From NCBI RefSeq assembly GCF_014764365.1, contig NZ_CP061718.1, forward strand, positions 310,001 through 374,000: a stretch of DNA of 64,000 nt. The letters run 5' to 3'. How positions within the stretch are numbered: the first letter of the stretch is position 1; every line of letters begins with the position of its first letter. Positions 56,076 to 64,000 of the stretch are shown in pieces. The notes beneath the pieces are model-generated. The model was not told where the DNA came from and did not search any database. It saw nothing but the letters and a program-made list of their open reading frames with translations. This stretch comes from Roseococcus microcysteis (GTDB lineage: Bacteria; Pseudomonadota; Alphaproteobacteria; Acetobacterales; Acetobacteraceae). Both the position numbers and the translations under genes were made by a program.

Positions 56076-58433
56076 CTACAACCCGTCCGGCTCCAGCAGC
56101 AGCACCGCCTCGCCATTGCCCAGCACGCCCACGCCGCCCACCCCCGGTGTGGCGGCGAGGTCGGGGTGCAGCGGCTTCAGCAGCAGATCCGTCCGCCGCC
56201 CCAGCCGCGCCACGGCCAGCGAAAGCTTCCCTGCCGGCCGCCGCAGCACCACCACCGCGCCGGGCCGCGCGGGCGGCAGACGCAGCACGGTCTCCAGCGC
56301 CAGGGGCGCGGCATCGGCCGGGCATTCCTCCGGGCGCAGCACCGCCTCCACCCGCCCCGCCGGCAGCGCATAGGCATGCCCGCCCGCCTCCACCAGCAGC
56401 ACGGGCTGGATGGCGGCATTGAGCGGCACGTCCAGGGTGAAGCGCGTGCCCTGGCCGCGCACGCTCTCCACCCGCACCACGCCGCCCGCGCGCCGCGCCG
56501 CCTCCTGCACCACATCGAGGCCCACGCCGCGGCCGGAGGTCTCGCTCACCGCCTCACGCGTCGAGAAGCCGGGCAGGAAGAGCAGCGCATGGATGTCGGC
56601 CGGCGCCAGCCGAGCGGCGGCGTCCGGCGAGACCAGCCCCCGATCCACCGCGCGCGCCAGGACCAGCGCCTCGTCAATGCCGCGCCCGTCATCGGAAAGG
56701 CTCACGCGCAGCCTTCCGGGCAGGCGTTCCGCGCTCAGAACCAGCTGCGCGGTGGCGGGCTTGCCCGCGGCCATGCGCTCGGCGGGCGGCTCGACCCCAT
56801 GGTCGGCGGCGTTGCGGATCAGGTGCAGCAGCGGGTCCGCCAGCGCATCGGCCAAGGCGCGGTCGAGCTGCACATCCTCGCCCTCCACCACCAGGGCGGC
56901 CTGCTTGCCCCCGGCCTCGGCGGCGGCGCGCAAGGCGCGGGGCAGGCGGGCGGCCAGGGTGGCGAAGGGCACGACGCGCAAGGCCAGCACCGCCTCATCC
57001 AGTTGGCCAAGCGTCAGGGAGACGCGGCTGGCCGCGCGTTCGGCGGCCCCCGTCGCGGCGCGCAGCCGCTCCAGCGGCCCCGCGATGCGCGCGGCGAAGG
57101 CCGGCGGCAGGCGGCCCTGCAAGGCGCCCAGCTCCGCCAGCGCCGAGCGCGCCTCGGGCGCCGCCAACGCCTCGGTCAGCGCGAGCGAGGCCGCGCGCAG
57201 CTCCGTCTCCAGCGCGATGACGGCATCAATCCGGTCCTGCCGCACCCGCATGGTGGGGGCGGGGGGCGGGGCGTCGGCGGGGGCGAGATGCGCCAGCGCC
57301 ACGCCCTCGGGGTCGGTCTCGGCGCGGAGTGCCGCGATCTCGCCGGGGGGCAGGGCGCTGGCGAGGAAGATGTCCATGGCCTCGGGCGGGCCGGCGCTGG
57401 CCAGCACCTCGCCGGCGCGGGCCAGGAAGGGGGCGGCCATGGCCTCGGCGGCGGCGAGCGGCCCGAGCCGCAGCCGCCAGATGCGCTGCCCCGATGCCAT
57501 GGCGGCGGCGGCACGCGCATGGGAAGAGGGCGGCAGCACGGCGGCGAGGCCCGGCGTCAGCGGCGGCGGGGGCGGCGCCAGCGCGCCCTCCAGCGGCCGC
57601 CCGGCGGTGAGCGCGGCTTCCAGCCCGGCGGGCCGGGGCAGGCCGCGCAGGGCGAGGTCCTGCACCTGCCGACCAAGCGTCTCGGCCCCTTCCATGCCAT
57701 GGGCGAGGGCGGCATCGGCGTAGTCGCGCGCGGCTTCGGCCAAGGCGGCGTCGGAGGCGGCGCGCAGCGGGTCCGGGTCGGGCGGGTCGGGCCAGGCGAT
57801 GCTGGCACCGGCGGGCAGGCCGGTATTCGCCTCCAGCAGAAGCAGCGCCGCGCGCAGCCGGCCGAAACCGGCGGCGGAACCGGGGGCGGCGCGCAGCAGC
57901 ATGGCGAGCCGCGGCAGCCCCGCGCCCTCGGCGGCCTCGGCCAGGCCGGGCAGGGCCTCGCCCCGCGCCAGGGCCGGCACCTCCTCGGCGAGCCGCGCGG
58001 CGAGGCTGAGGCGGAGCGGCGAAGCGCCCGTGACCGGGCCGGCGGAGGCGGCGGCGGGCGCGGCCTCGGGGCGTCCTTCCGCCAAAGCCGACAGCCGCGT
58101 CAGCAAATCGGGCGGCGGCGGCGCATCGGCCTGGCGTTCCAGCAGCGCCGTCCGCTGCGCCCGCAGCGCGTCCACCGCCGCCAGCAGCGCGTCACGCGCC
58201 GGCGCGTCCAGCGCCATGCGGCCGGCCCGGACCAGGCCCAGCACATCCTCGGCGCGATGGGCCAGCGCGCCCATGCCCTGCGCGCCAAGGGCCGCCGACA
58301 TGCCCTTCAGGCTGTGCATGGCGCGGAACAGCACATCCACCGGCGCGCTGCCGTCCAGCCCCTGTTCGAGCGTGTCCAGATGCTCCGCCGTCTCGGCCGC
58401 GAATTCCTGCCAGAGCGGGTCGTCGGCTTCCAT
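56076..58433 (-). CDS. cheA: chemotaxis histidine kinase CheA
   Basis: A 785-residue CheA. An HPt domain with the phosphorylated H40 (FRAMHSLKGMSAALG) is followed by a long Ala/Pro-rich region without a clear P2. Then come a dimerisation part, an HATPase with LIRNAADHGVEP, DDGRGID and GRGVGLDVV, and a CheW-like C-terminus. It would be activated by the MCP and phosphorylate receiver proteins. The start ATG 58433 overlaps the preceding gene by one base, giving TGATG. Confidence 0.93.
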   Translation of the reverse strand: MEADDPLWQEFAAETAEHLDTLEQGLDGSAPVDVLFRAMHSLKGMSAALGAQGMGALAHRAEDVLGLVRAGRMALDAPARDALLAAVDALRAQRTALLERQADAPPPPDLLTRLSALAEGRPEAAPAAASAGPVTGASPLRLSLAARLAEEVPALARGEALPGLAEAAEGAGLPRLAMLLRAAPGSAAGFGRLRAALLLLEANTGLPAGASIAWPDPPDPDPLRAASDAALAEAARDYADAALAHGMEGAETLGRQVQDLALRGLPRPAGLEAALTAGRPLEGALAPPPPPLTPGLAAVLPPSSHARAAAAMASGQRIWRLRLGPLAAAEAMAAPFLARAGEVLASAGPPEAMDIFLASALPPGEIAALRAETDPEGVALAHLAPADAPPPAPTMRVRQDRIDAVIALETELRAASLALTEALAAPEARSALAELGALQGRLPPAFAARIAGPLERLRAATGAAERAASRVSLTLGQLDEAVLALRVVPFATLAARLPRALRAAAEAGGKQAALVVEGEDVQLDRALADALADPLLHLIRNAADHGVEPPAERMAAGKPATAQLVLSAERLPGRLRVSLSDDGRGIDEALVLARAVDRGLVSPDAAARLAPADIHALLFLPGFSTREAVSETSGRGVGLDVVQEAARRAGGVVRVESVRGQGTRFTLDVPLNAAIQPVLLVEAGGHAYALPAGRVEAVLRPEECPADAAPLALETVLRLPPARPGAVVVLRRPAGKLSLAVARLGRRTDLLLKPLHPDLAATPGVGGVGVLGNGEAVLLLEPDGL

Positions 58434-59086
58434 CAGCGCTCCAATGCGGCGCGGGCGGCGCGCAGGATGGCCTCGCCCGACCGCGCGGCGAGGTCGGGCG
58501 AGAGCGCGCCCGAGGGCTTGGCCACCGCCGCCCGCGCCCCGCGCCGCAGCGCCTCCAGCGCCGCCGGGCTGCCCGGGTGCGCGGCGGAGGAGACCACCAC
58601 CACCTCGCCCGGCCCCGTCAGCGCCCATTCGGCCAGGAAGCCCATGCCGTCCAGCACGGGCATCTCGAGGTCGAGCAAGGTGAGGTCCGGCCGCAGCCGG
58701 GCCAGTTCGGCGAGGCCCGCGCTTCCGTCCATCGCCTCGCCCACCACCGTGAAGAAAGGGTCGGTCGCCAGGATTTCGCGCAGCAGGCGGCGGATGGTGG
58801 CGCTGTCATCCACGATCAGCACGCGGGCGGTGGTGTCGGCGGCGGGGGCGTCGCCGGAGGCGAGCGCGGCCAGCACGGGGGCGGCCTGGCGCAGGGCCTC
58901 CAGCGCCTCCTCGCCCTCCAGCGCGGCCAGGGCATCGCGCAGCGGCGCCATCTCCAGCGCCTCCGCCATGGCGAGAAGCTGCGCCACCTGGCGCCGCGCG
59001 GCCGTGAGGTCGGGGGCGGTGGCCAGGGCGGCGCAGCCGGCGGCGAATTCCTCCTGGAAGGCGGCGAGAAGCTCGGGGTCGGTCAT
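58433..59086 (-). CDS. receiver protein with helical N-terminal domain
   Basis: A 217-residue protein. Residues 1-80 are helical (ELLAAFQEEFAAGCAAL...EALEMAPLRDALAALEGEEALEAL), unlike a known effector. A receiver domain with LIVDDSATIRRLLRE and phospho-Asp LLDLEMPVLDG follows. It may be the CheY-equivalent or an HPt-like phosphate relay. No His in the HPt position is obvious. It lies between cheA and cheB with overlaps. Confidence 0.82.
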   Translation of the reverse strand: MTDPELLAAFQEEFAAGCAALATAPDLTAARRQVAQLLAMAEALEMAPLRDALAALEGEEALEALRQAAPVLAALASGDAPAADTTARVLIVDDSATIRRLLREILATDPFFTVVGEAMDGSAGLAELARLRPDLTLLDLEMPVLDGMGFLAEWALTGPGEVVVVSSAAHPGSPAALEALRRGARAAVAKPSGALSPDLAARSGEAILRAARAALER

Positions 59087-60099
59087 GCGGGCCACCAGCC
59101 GCGCAGCAGCGCGCCGAGATCGGCGGGCGGCAGCGCCTCCGCCCCCGTCACACGGGCGGCGGTGGCGCGCGGCATGCCCGGCACCACGGCGCTTTCGGCG
59201 GATTGGACCAGCACGCGGCCCCCAATCGCGGCCAGCGCCTCGGCCCCCGCCGCGCCATCCTCGCCCATGCCGGTCAGCACCACGGCGGCGGCCGCCAGGC
59301 CGGAGGTGGCGGCGGAACGGAACAGCAGGTCGGCCGAGGGATGCACCACGCCACCGCCGGGGGCCAGGCGCAGCCGCAGCCCGTCGCCCGCGCGCAGCAC
59401 CACGCCATCCTCCGGCAGCAGCAGCGCCTCGCCGCCGCGCAGCGCCTCCTCCGGCCCCGCCGCGCGCACCGTCCAGCCCGCGCGGCGCGTGAGTTGCGCG
59501 GCCAGTTCCGGCGCCAGGCCGCGCGGCATGTGCTGGGCGATCACCATGGGCACGGGCAGCGGGCCCGAGGCGGCCAGCAGCGCGGCCAGCGCCTCCGGCC
59601 CGCCGGTCGAGGCCGCGACCAGCACGAGTGGCGGCGGCGCCCCCAGCGCTTCCCGCCCCGGCATGGCCCCCGGGCGCGAAACCTGCGCCCGCGCCCGCGC
59701 CCAATGCCGCAGCCGGTCGCGCAGGGCGCGGTCGAGATGACCCAGGTCGAGCCCGCCCAGCCCCGTCTCCTTGCTGATGTAGTCCGCCGCGCCCGCGGCC
59801 AGCGCCTCCAGCGCGGCCGGGCTGGCGTCCTGGGTGTGCTGGCTGACCATGACGACGGCGGGCGGGGCGTCGAGCGCCATGATGCGCCGCGTGGCCTCGA
59901 TGCCCGACAGCACGGGCATTTCCACATCCATCGCCACGAGTTCGGGCCGCAGGCGGCGCACGGCCTCGACGCCGGCCGCGCCATCCGCGGCCTCGCCCAC
60001 CACGCTGAGGTCGCCATCGGCCTCGATGATGCGGCGCAGCGCCATGCGCATGAAGGCGCTGTCATCCACCACGACCACGCGGAGGGGGGCGCCGCTCAT
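59083..60099 (-). CDS. cheB: protein-glutamate methylesterase CheB
   Basis: A 338-residue CheB. A receiver domain (VVVDDSAFMRMALRR, VAMDVEMPVLSGIEA) precedes the methylesterase domain with the catalytic triad Ser in ASTGGPEALA, His in IAQHMPRG and Asp in GMGEDGAAG. It removes methyl groups from MCPs. It overlaps both neighbours by 4 bp. Confidence 0.95.
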   Translation of the reverse strand: MSGAPLRVVVVDDSAFMRMALRRIIEADGDLSVVGEAADGAAGVEAVRRLRPELVAMDVEMPVLSGIEATRRIMALDAPPAVVMVSQHTQDASPAALEALAAGAADYISKETGLGGLDLGHLDRALRDRLRHWARARAQVSRPGAMPGREALGAPPPLVLVAASTGGPEALAALLAASGPLPVPMVIAQHMPRGLAPELAAQLTRRAGWTVRAAGPEEALRGGEALLLPEDGVVLRAGDGLRLRLAPGGGVVHPSADLLFRSAATSGLAAAAVVLTGMGEDGAAGAEALAAIGGRVLVQSAESAVVPGMPRATAARVTGAEALPPADLGALLRGWWPA

Positions 60100-61034
60100 G
60101 CCGCCAGCGCCGTGGGGGAGAGCAGCATCAAATTCTCCCCCTGGACCCGGGCGAGGCCCGTGACGAGGCCTTCGCCGGCCCCCAGCGGCGTGATGTCGGC
60201 GGCCGGGACGCGCCGCACCCCCTCGATGGCCGAGACGGCCACCAGGCATTCGCGGCTGAGCGCCAGCCGGATCATGGGGGCCGCGGAACCGTTTGCGGCG
60301 GGGGCGGCGCCCAGGCGCAGCCCGGCGTCGCGCACCGGCAGCAATTCGCCCCGGTGCGGCGCCACCACACCGCCACCACCGGGCAGGGATTGCGCGCGGA
60401 CGGGGGCGAGCACGGCGCGCACCGCCTCGGCCGGCAGGGCGGCGCGCAGCCCGCCCGCCCGGAACAGCACCAGATGGCGTTCGGGGATGGTGCGGCTGGT
60501 GGCCTCTTCCAATGCGGGAGGGGCCAGCGCCAGCGCCGCCCGCGCCTCGGGGCCGTCCAGCCATTCCTCGAAGCGCCGCAGCGCGGGCACGGCCGGCCCG
60601 GCCGCGATGCGCGCAGCGGGCAAGCCGAGCCGCCGCCCCTGCCAGCGCAGCGCCAGCAGCCAGGCGGGGGCCTCCTCCACGCCGCCGCCGCCGGCGAGGG
60701 CGAGGCTGTCCAGCACAAGGACGGGCGCGCCGCCGGCCAGCGCCAGCCCGCGCACGCAAGGGGGCGCGCCGGGCAGGGGCAGCAGCTCGGGCATGGGGTG
60801 GATGTGCTCGGCGAGCGCGGAGGGCAGGGCCAGCGCCACGCCCCCGAGGCTCAGATGCAGCGCCTCCAGCCCCGTGCCTCGGCGGCGCGCGGCGGGGGGC
60901 GGCGCGGCTTCGGGCAGGGGCGCGGCCTGGGCCTGCGGCGCGCGTGGCGGGGCGGCGACGGGCTCGGCCGTGCCGCCGCCCAGCGCGCACCAGCCGCCGC
61001 CGGGCAAGGGCAGCAGGGGGGCGGGCTCAGCCAT
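60096..61034 (-). CDS. cheW: double CheW-domain coupling protein
   Basis: A 312-residue protein with a Pro/Ala-rich N-terminus and two CheW-like SH3 folds (about residues 55-180 and 185-312; PEVLP-like PMPELLPLPGAP, LPVRDAGL, LARVQGENLMLLS). Ordinary CheW has one domain of about 150 residues. It probably links the MCP to CheA. It shares 8 bp with cheR. Confidence 0.8.
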   Translation of the reverse strand: MAEPAPLLPLPGGGWCALGGGTAEPVAAPPRAPQAQAAPLPEAAPPPAARRRGTGLEALHLSLGGVALALPSALAEHIHPMPELLPLPGAPPCVRGLALAGGAPVLVLDSLALAGGGGVEEAPAWLLALRWQGRRLGLPAARIAAGPAVPALRRFEEWLDGPEARAALALAPPALEEATSRTIPERHLVLFRAGGLRAALPAEAVRAVLAPVRAQSLPGGGGVVAPHRGELLPVRDAGLRLGAAPAANGSAAPMIRLALSRECLVAVSAIEGVRRVPAADITPLGAGEGLVTGLARVQGENLMLLSPTALAA

Positions 61035-61791
61035 GGAGAAGGTTCTCGCCCAGATGCGCCATTCCGGGTGGGTGGCGGTCGGTGGGGCCGAGGCCCAGCA
61101 CGCCGCCGGGCGCCAGCGCGGCCGCGAGCCGCGCCAGCAGCGCCTCCCGCGCCGCCTCCGTCAGGTAGATCAGCACGTTGCGGCAAAAGATGACGTCGAA
61201 TTCGCCGGCGGCGCCAAGTCCCGCATGCAGGTTGGCGCGGCGGAAACGCGCCCGCGCGCGCAGGGCGGGCGAGGGGTGGCCCCCCGCGAAATCCGGCAGC
61301 AAGGCAGGGGGCACCAGGGCCAGCGGGTCACCCAGGCCGGGTTCCAGCCGGCCCGATTGCGCGCGGGCCAAAGCGGGGCGGCAGAGGTCCACCCCCAGCA
61401 CCTCCACCGGCCATTCGGGCGCCGCGGCGCGCGCCAGGGCGGCGAGGGTGAAGGCCTCCTCGCCCGAGGCGCAGCCGGCCGAGAGCAGGCGCAGCGCCCG
61501 CCCCTCGGCCCGCGCGCGCGCCGCGAGTTCCGGCAGCAGGGCGCCCAGTGCGGCGCATTGCGCAGGGATGCGGAACAGCCGCGTCTCCTGCACCGTCACC
61601 GCATCGAGCAGCGCGGCCCAGGCCGGGTGGTCATGGTCTTCGGGGGCCTCGGCGCAGGCGGGCAGCAGCGCCGAGGCGGCCGCGAGCCGCCCCGCCAGCA
61701 CGGGCGAGGGCGCCAGCCCCGCGATGCGCCCGAGCGCGCCCATCACGCCCTCCGCCAGGTCGCCATCGGCCAGGCGGGCGGGCGCGGACAT
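61027..61791 (-). CDS. cheR: chemotaxis protein methyltransferase CheR
   Basis: A 254-residue SAM-dependent CheR. It has TRLFRIPAQCAAL, the SAM loop LLSAGCASGEEAFTLA and IFCRNVLIYLTEAARE. It methylates MCP glutamates. There is no C-terminal TPR or pentapeptide-binding extension. It lies 6 nt after the STAS gene. Confidence 0.93.
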   Translation of the reverse strand: MSAPARLADGDLAEGVMGALGRIAGLAPSPVLAGRLAAASALLPACAEAPEDHDHPAWAALLDAVTVQETRLFRIPAQCAALGALLPELAARARAEGRALRLLSAGCASGEEAFTLAALARAAAPEWPVEVLGVDLCRPALARAQSGRLEPGLGDPLALVPPALLPDFAGGHPSPALRARARFRRANLHAGLGAAGEFDVIFCRNVLIYLTEAAREALLARLAAALAPGGVLGLGPTDRHPPGMAHLGENLLHG

Positions 61792-61797
61792 GGGCGG

Positions 61798-62121
61798 TCA
61801 GCCCGCGGCGGCGTCGGCCCGCGTGTCGTAGGCGGGGATGATCTTGTCGAAGCCGCTGATCTCGAAGACCTCGCGCACGGCGGGCTGGAGCCCCGCCACC
61901 GCGAAGCCATGCCCCGCCGCCTTGGCCTGCTTCGCCGCCTTGAGCAGCACGCGCAGCCCGGCCGAGGAGACGTAGCGCACCGCCGAGAGATCCGCGATCA
62001 CGGCACCCTGGCCCAGCATCGCCAGCAGCTTCGCCTCGGCCGCCGCCGCCGTCGCGGTGTCGAGGCGGCCGTCGAGCACGGCCACCGCCTTTCCGCCTTC
62101 GCTGGTCTCGGTGATCTCCAT
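61798..62121 (-). CDS. STAS-domain anti-anti-sigma factor
   Basis: A 107-residue stand-alone STAS protein. The motif YVSSAGLRVLLKAA contains the Ser (S53) that aligns with SpoIIAA S58, the site phosphorylated by the kinase partner and dephosphorylated by PP2C proteins. It lies between the kinase gene (62229-62642) and cheR, so a CheA-regulated switch is inferred. Confidence 0.92.
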   Translation of the reverse strand: MEITETSEGGKAVAVLDGRLDTATAAAAEAKLLAMLGQGAVIADLSAVRYVSSAGLRVLLKAAKQAKAAGHGFAVAGLQPAVREVFEISGFDKIIPAYDTRADAAAG

Positions 62122-62228
62122 GCGTGGTCGCTCCGTTGTGGGGGCCGTCCGCGAGGGCGGAGGCCCATTGTCAGGCGCAGGTTAATCCAAGATGCGCGCG
62201 GCGCGAAATCCGGCCCGCGCGGGCAATT

Positions 62229-62642
62229 TCAGCTTTCGCGCGGCAGCAGGCAGGTCAGCCGGTTCACGCCGCCCGCGCGTTCCCAGGCGGCGCCCCGCGT
62301 CATCTTCCGCAGCAGATGCAGGCCGAGCCCGCCCACCTCGCGCGACTCCACACCCTCCTGGGTGTGGGCGGCGGGCGCGGCCAGCGGGTCGAATTCCGGC
62401 CCGTCATCCTCGAAGGTGATGGCCACACCCGCCTCGGTGACCTCGGCGGTGAAGGCGAAGAAGCCCGCGCCCGTGCCATGCATGACGACATTGGCCGCCA
62501 GCTCCTCCGCCACCAGAGCAAGCCGCATGGCCAGCGCGGTGGGGATTTCGGCCTGCTCCGCGAAGGCCTCCACCTCGTCGAGCAGCCGCGCCACCTCCTC
62601 CGTGCCGGGGGGCAGGCGCAGCGTCATGCGGGGCTGGTCCAT
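62229..62642 (-). CDS. RsbW/SpoIIAB-type HATPase anti-sigma kinase
   Basis: A 137-residue GHKL kinase. The N-box is VAEELAANVVMHG, G1 is FEDDGPEFDP, and G2 is GGLGLHLLRKM. It would phosphorylate the adjacent STAS protein and may bind a sigma factor or other target. It is the first gene of the minus-strand operon. The 107-nt gap to the STAS gene shows nothing notable. Confidence 0.9.
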   Translation of the reverse strand: MDQPRMTLRLPPGTEEVARLLDEVEAFAEQAEIPTALAMRLALVAEELAANVVMHGTGAGFFAFTAEVTEAGVAITFEDDGPEFDPLAAPAAHTQEGVESREVGGLGLHLLRKMTRGAAWERAGGVNRLTCLLPRES

Positions 62643-62776
62643 GCGGGGCGGGCCTTGAGTCGTTGGGCGGTGAGACTAGCCCGTGCCGCCGCGAGGGGGA
62701 AACCTCGGCTTGACGCGGCGCGCCGTGGCGCCGACGCTCCCCCTCAACCAAGGATGACAAGCGGGAGGGGCGCGCC

Positions 62777-63964
62777 ATGAATGACGGCATGCCGGCACGC
62801 GCCGGCGCGGCGGAATTCGCCGAATACCTGGAGAATGTCCGCCGCCTGGTGGACGAGGTGCTCATCCCCGCCGAGCCCCGCCTGGAAGGCCAGGAAACCC
62901 TGCCTGAGGACCTGACGCAGCGCCTGCGTGACATGGGCCTCTTCGGCATCTCCATCCCCACACGCCATGGCGGGCTGGGCCTCAGCATGGAGCAGCAGGT
63001 GCGCGTCATGCTGGAGGTGACGCGGGCGAGCTCGGTGTTCCGGGCGCGCTTTTCGACCACGATCGGCCTCGGCTCCCAGCCCATCCTCTACAATGGCAGC
63101 GAGGCGCAGCGCGCCGAATGGCTGCCCCGCATGGCGAGCGGCGAAGTCACCGCCGCCTTCTGCCTGACCGAGCCCGAGGCCGGCAGCGACGCCGGCGGCG
63201 TGCGGACCACCGCGCGCCGTGACGGCGGCGACTACGTGCTGGACGGGGTGAAGCGCTACATCACCAATGCCCGCCAGGCGGATGTCTTCATCGTGATGGC
63301 GCGCACGGATCTGGAGACGCGCGATGCCTCCGGCATCTCGGCCTTCATCGTGCCCGCGGGCACGCCGGGCCTGAGCTGCGGCCCCGCCGACCGCAAGATG
63401 GGCCAGGATGGCAGCGCGACCTCGGAGGTCTTCTTCGATGGCGTGCGCGTGCCGGCGGAGAACCTCATCGGCGGGCGCGAGGGCGGCGGCTTCAAGACCG
63501 CCATGCGCGGCATCAACCACGCGCGCCTGCATGTCGCCGTCACCTGCGCGGGCCAGGCCGAGCGGCTGATCCAGGAGACGCTGTTCCACGCCCGCAACCG
63601 CCGGCAATTCGGCCAGGCACTGGCGGAATTCCAGATGGTGCAGGGGCGGCTCGCCGACATGCGCAGCGAAGCGCTGGCCGCCCGCAGCATGATCCTGGAG
63701 ACGGCCCGCGCCTTCGACGCGGCGGGCGAGGCGCAGGGCCCCATCATCGCCGACATCGCCTGCTGCAAGCTCTTCGCCTCCGAGATGGTGGGCCGCGTCG
63801 CCGACCACGCCGTGCAGATCCATGGCGGCGCCGGCTACATGCGCGGCACGGCCGTGGAGCAGTTGTTCCGCGACGTGCGGCTCTTCCGCATCTTCGAGGG
63901 CGCCTCCGACATCCAGCGCCTGCTGATCGCCCGCGACATGATCAAGGAGAGGAACGCAAGATGA
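62777..63964 (+). CDS. acyl-CoA dehydrogenase
   Basis: A 395-residue flavoprotein. The fold is marked by CLTEPEAGSDAGGVRTTA, YITNARQADVFIV, and QIHGGAGYMRGTAVEQLFRD near the C-terminus, with the catalytic Glu region at AVEQLFRDVR. It oxidises an acyl-CoA of unknown chain. It is divergent from the kinase gene across 134 bp. Its stop overlaps the next gene's start. Confidence 0.93.
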   Translation: MNDGMPARAGAAEFAEYLENVRRLVDEVLIPAEPRLEGQETLPEDLTQRLRDMGLFGISIPTRHGGLGLSMEQQVRVMLEVTRASSVFRARFSTTIGLGSQPILYNGSEAQRAEWLPRMASGEVTAAFCLTEPEAGSDAGGVRTTARRDGGDYVLDGVKRYITNARQADVFIVMARTDLETRDASGISAFIVPAGTPGLSCGPADRKMGQDGSATSEVFFDGVRVPAENLIGGREGGGFKTAMRGINHARLHVAVTCAGQAERLIQETLFHARNRRQFGQALAEFQMVQGRLADMRSEALAARSMILETARAFDAAGEAQGPIIADIACCKLFASEMVGRVADHAVQIHGGAGYMRGTAVEQLFRDVRLFRIFEGASDIQRLLIARDMIKERNAR

Positions 63965-64000
63965 TGCGACGCCGCCACCTGCTCGCCGCGCCGGCTTTGC
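63961..64000 (+). CDS. start of a gene with an export signal, cut by the window edge
   Basis: Thirteen codons from ATG 63961 (MMRRRHLLAAPAL) begin like a twin-arginine or Sec signal peptide. It overlaps the acyl-CoA dehydrogenase stop (ATGA). The product cannot be named. Confidence 0.55.
   Translation, partial: MMRRRHLLAAPAL

Noticed and set aside
56055-62658. Very long open frames on the plus strand across the che genes
   Set aside because: They are antisense shadows of high-GC genes, with Arg/Ala/Gly/His-rich translations and no recognisable domain; the minus-strand che genes explain the region.

Overview
The window is about 70% GC and densely packed with genes. Many neighbouring genes overlap by 4 bp (ATGA, GTGA or TTGA). 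It carries a bacteriochlorophyll a / reaction-centre gene block (crtE-bchCXYZ-pufBALMC, then a membrane gene and the start of crtI) beside oxygen-dependent metabolism: class Ia ribonucleotide reductase, Sco1, and CO-dehydrogenase maturation genes. This combination points to an aerobic anoxygenic phototrophic alphaproteobacterium. Gene content and order best fit the Acetobacteraceae (Roseomonas / Rubritepida / Roseococcus-like), inferred from recollection of these families rather than from a search.

Layout. 1-10.6 kb is the photosynthesis block, all on the minus strand. It has two PpsR/CrtJ-type TGT-N12-ACA operators lying on the -35 and -10 of the bchC promoter, and a third upstream of crtE. 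pufL carries a one-base frameshift. 10.6-15.1 kb holds lpxB, a nitrilase-family hydrolase, a GNAT protein, a COG0523 GTPase and hisI in one overlapping operon, divergent from a Zur/Fur-type regulator across a candidate operator. 15.1-21.3 kb holds a nitroreductase and a CO-dehydrogenase maturation set (coxG, coxD, coxE, split xdhC/coxI, molybdopterin-binding/MobA-like fusion) without structural cox genes. 21.5-26.2 kb holds an NhaD-like antiporter, prpB, an AcuC-like deacetylase, a DUF192 protein and an SDR. 26.3-33.3 kb holds a thiolase with its OB-fold partner, a Bug receptor, a lytic transglycosylase, a ThDP enzyme and an amidase with a GatC/AtzG-like small partner. 33.3-35.9 kb is a queuosine operon (queA-tgt-queF). 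36-43.1 kb holds an MFS transporter, a racemase-like protein, bcp, sco1 and nrdAB. 43.1-52.8 kb is mixed housekeeping: nuclease, CHAD protein, sixA, SDR, Fe-S photolyase, creatininase-family protein and two CBS-BON proteins. 52.8-62.6 kb is a chemosensory locus built with partner-switching parts: MCP, receiver-PP2C phosphatase, CheA, receiver protein, CheB, double CheW, CheR, STAS and an RsbW-type kinase. The window ends in an acyl-CoA dehydrogenase and the first codons of another gene.

The most novel signal is a family of roughly 38-55 bp hairpin elements at four intergenic loci (26.3, 43.4, 52.0 and 56.0 kb). All share a GAT...TGA-ATC frame: an outer stem closing on GAT/ATC and an unpaired TGA just before the 3' ATC. 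Arm sequences differ between loci but remain paired, including one clean compensatory T-A to C-G change between adjacent copies. Three of the four loci lie between convergent genes. A second, unrelated repeat made of nested hairpins separates nrdA from nrdB.

The second candidate is the chemosensory locus. Its likely output is a receiver-PP2C phosphatase with an STAS/HATPase switch instead of a free CheY, which suggests control of stress or sigma-factor activity rather than motility. No tRNA, rRNA, CRISPR array or insertion sequence was seen.
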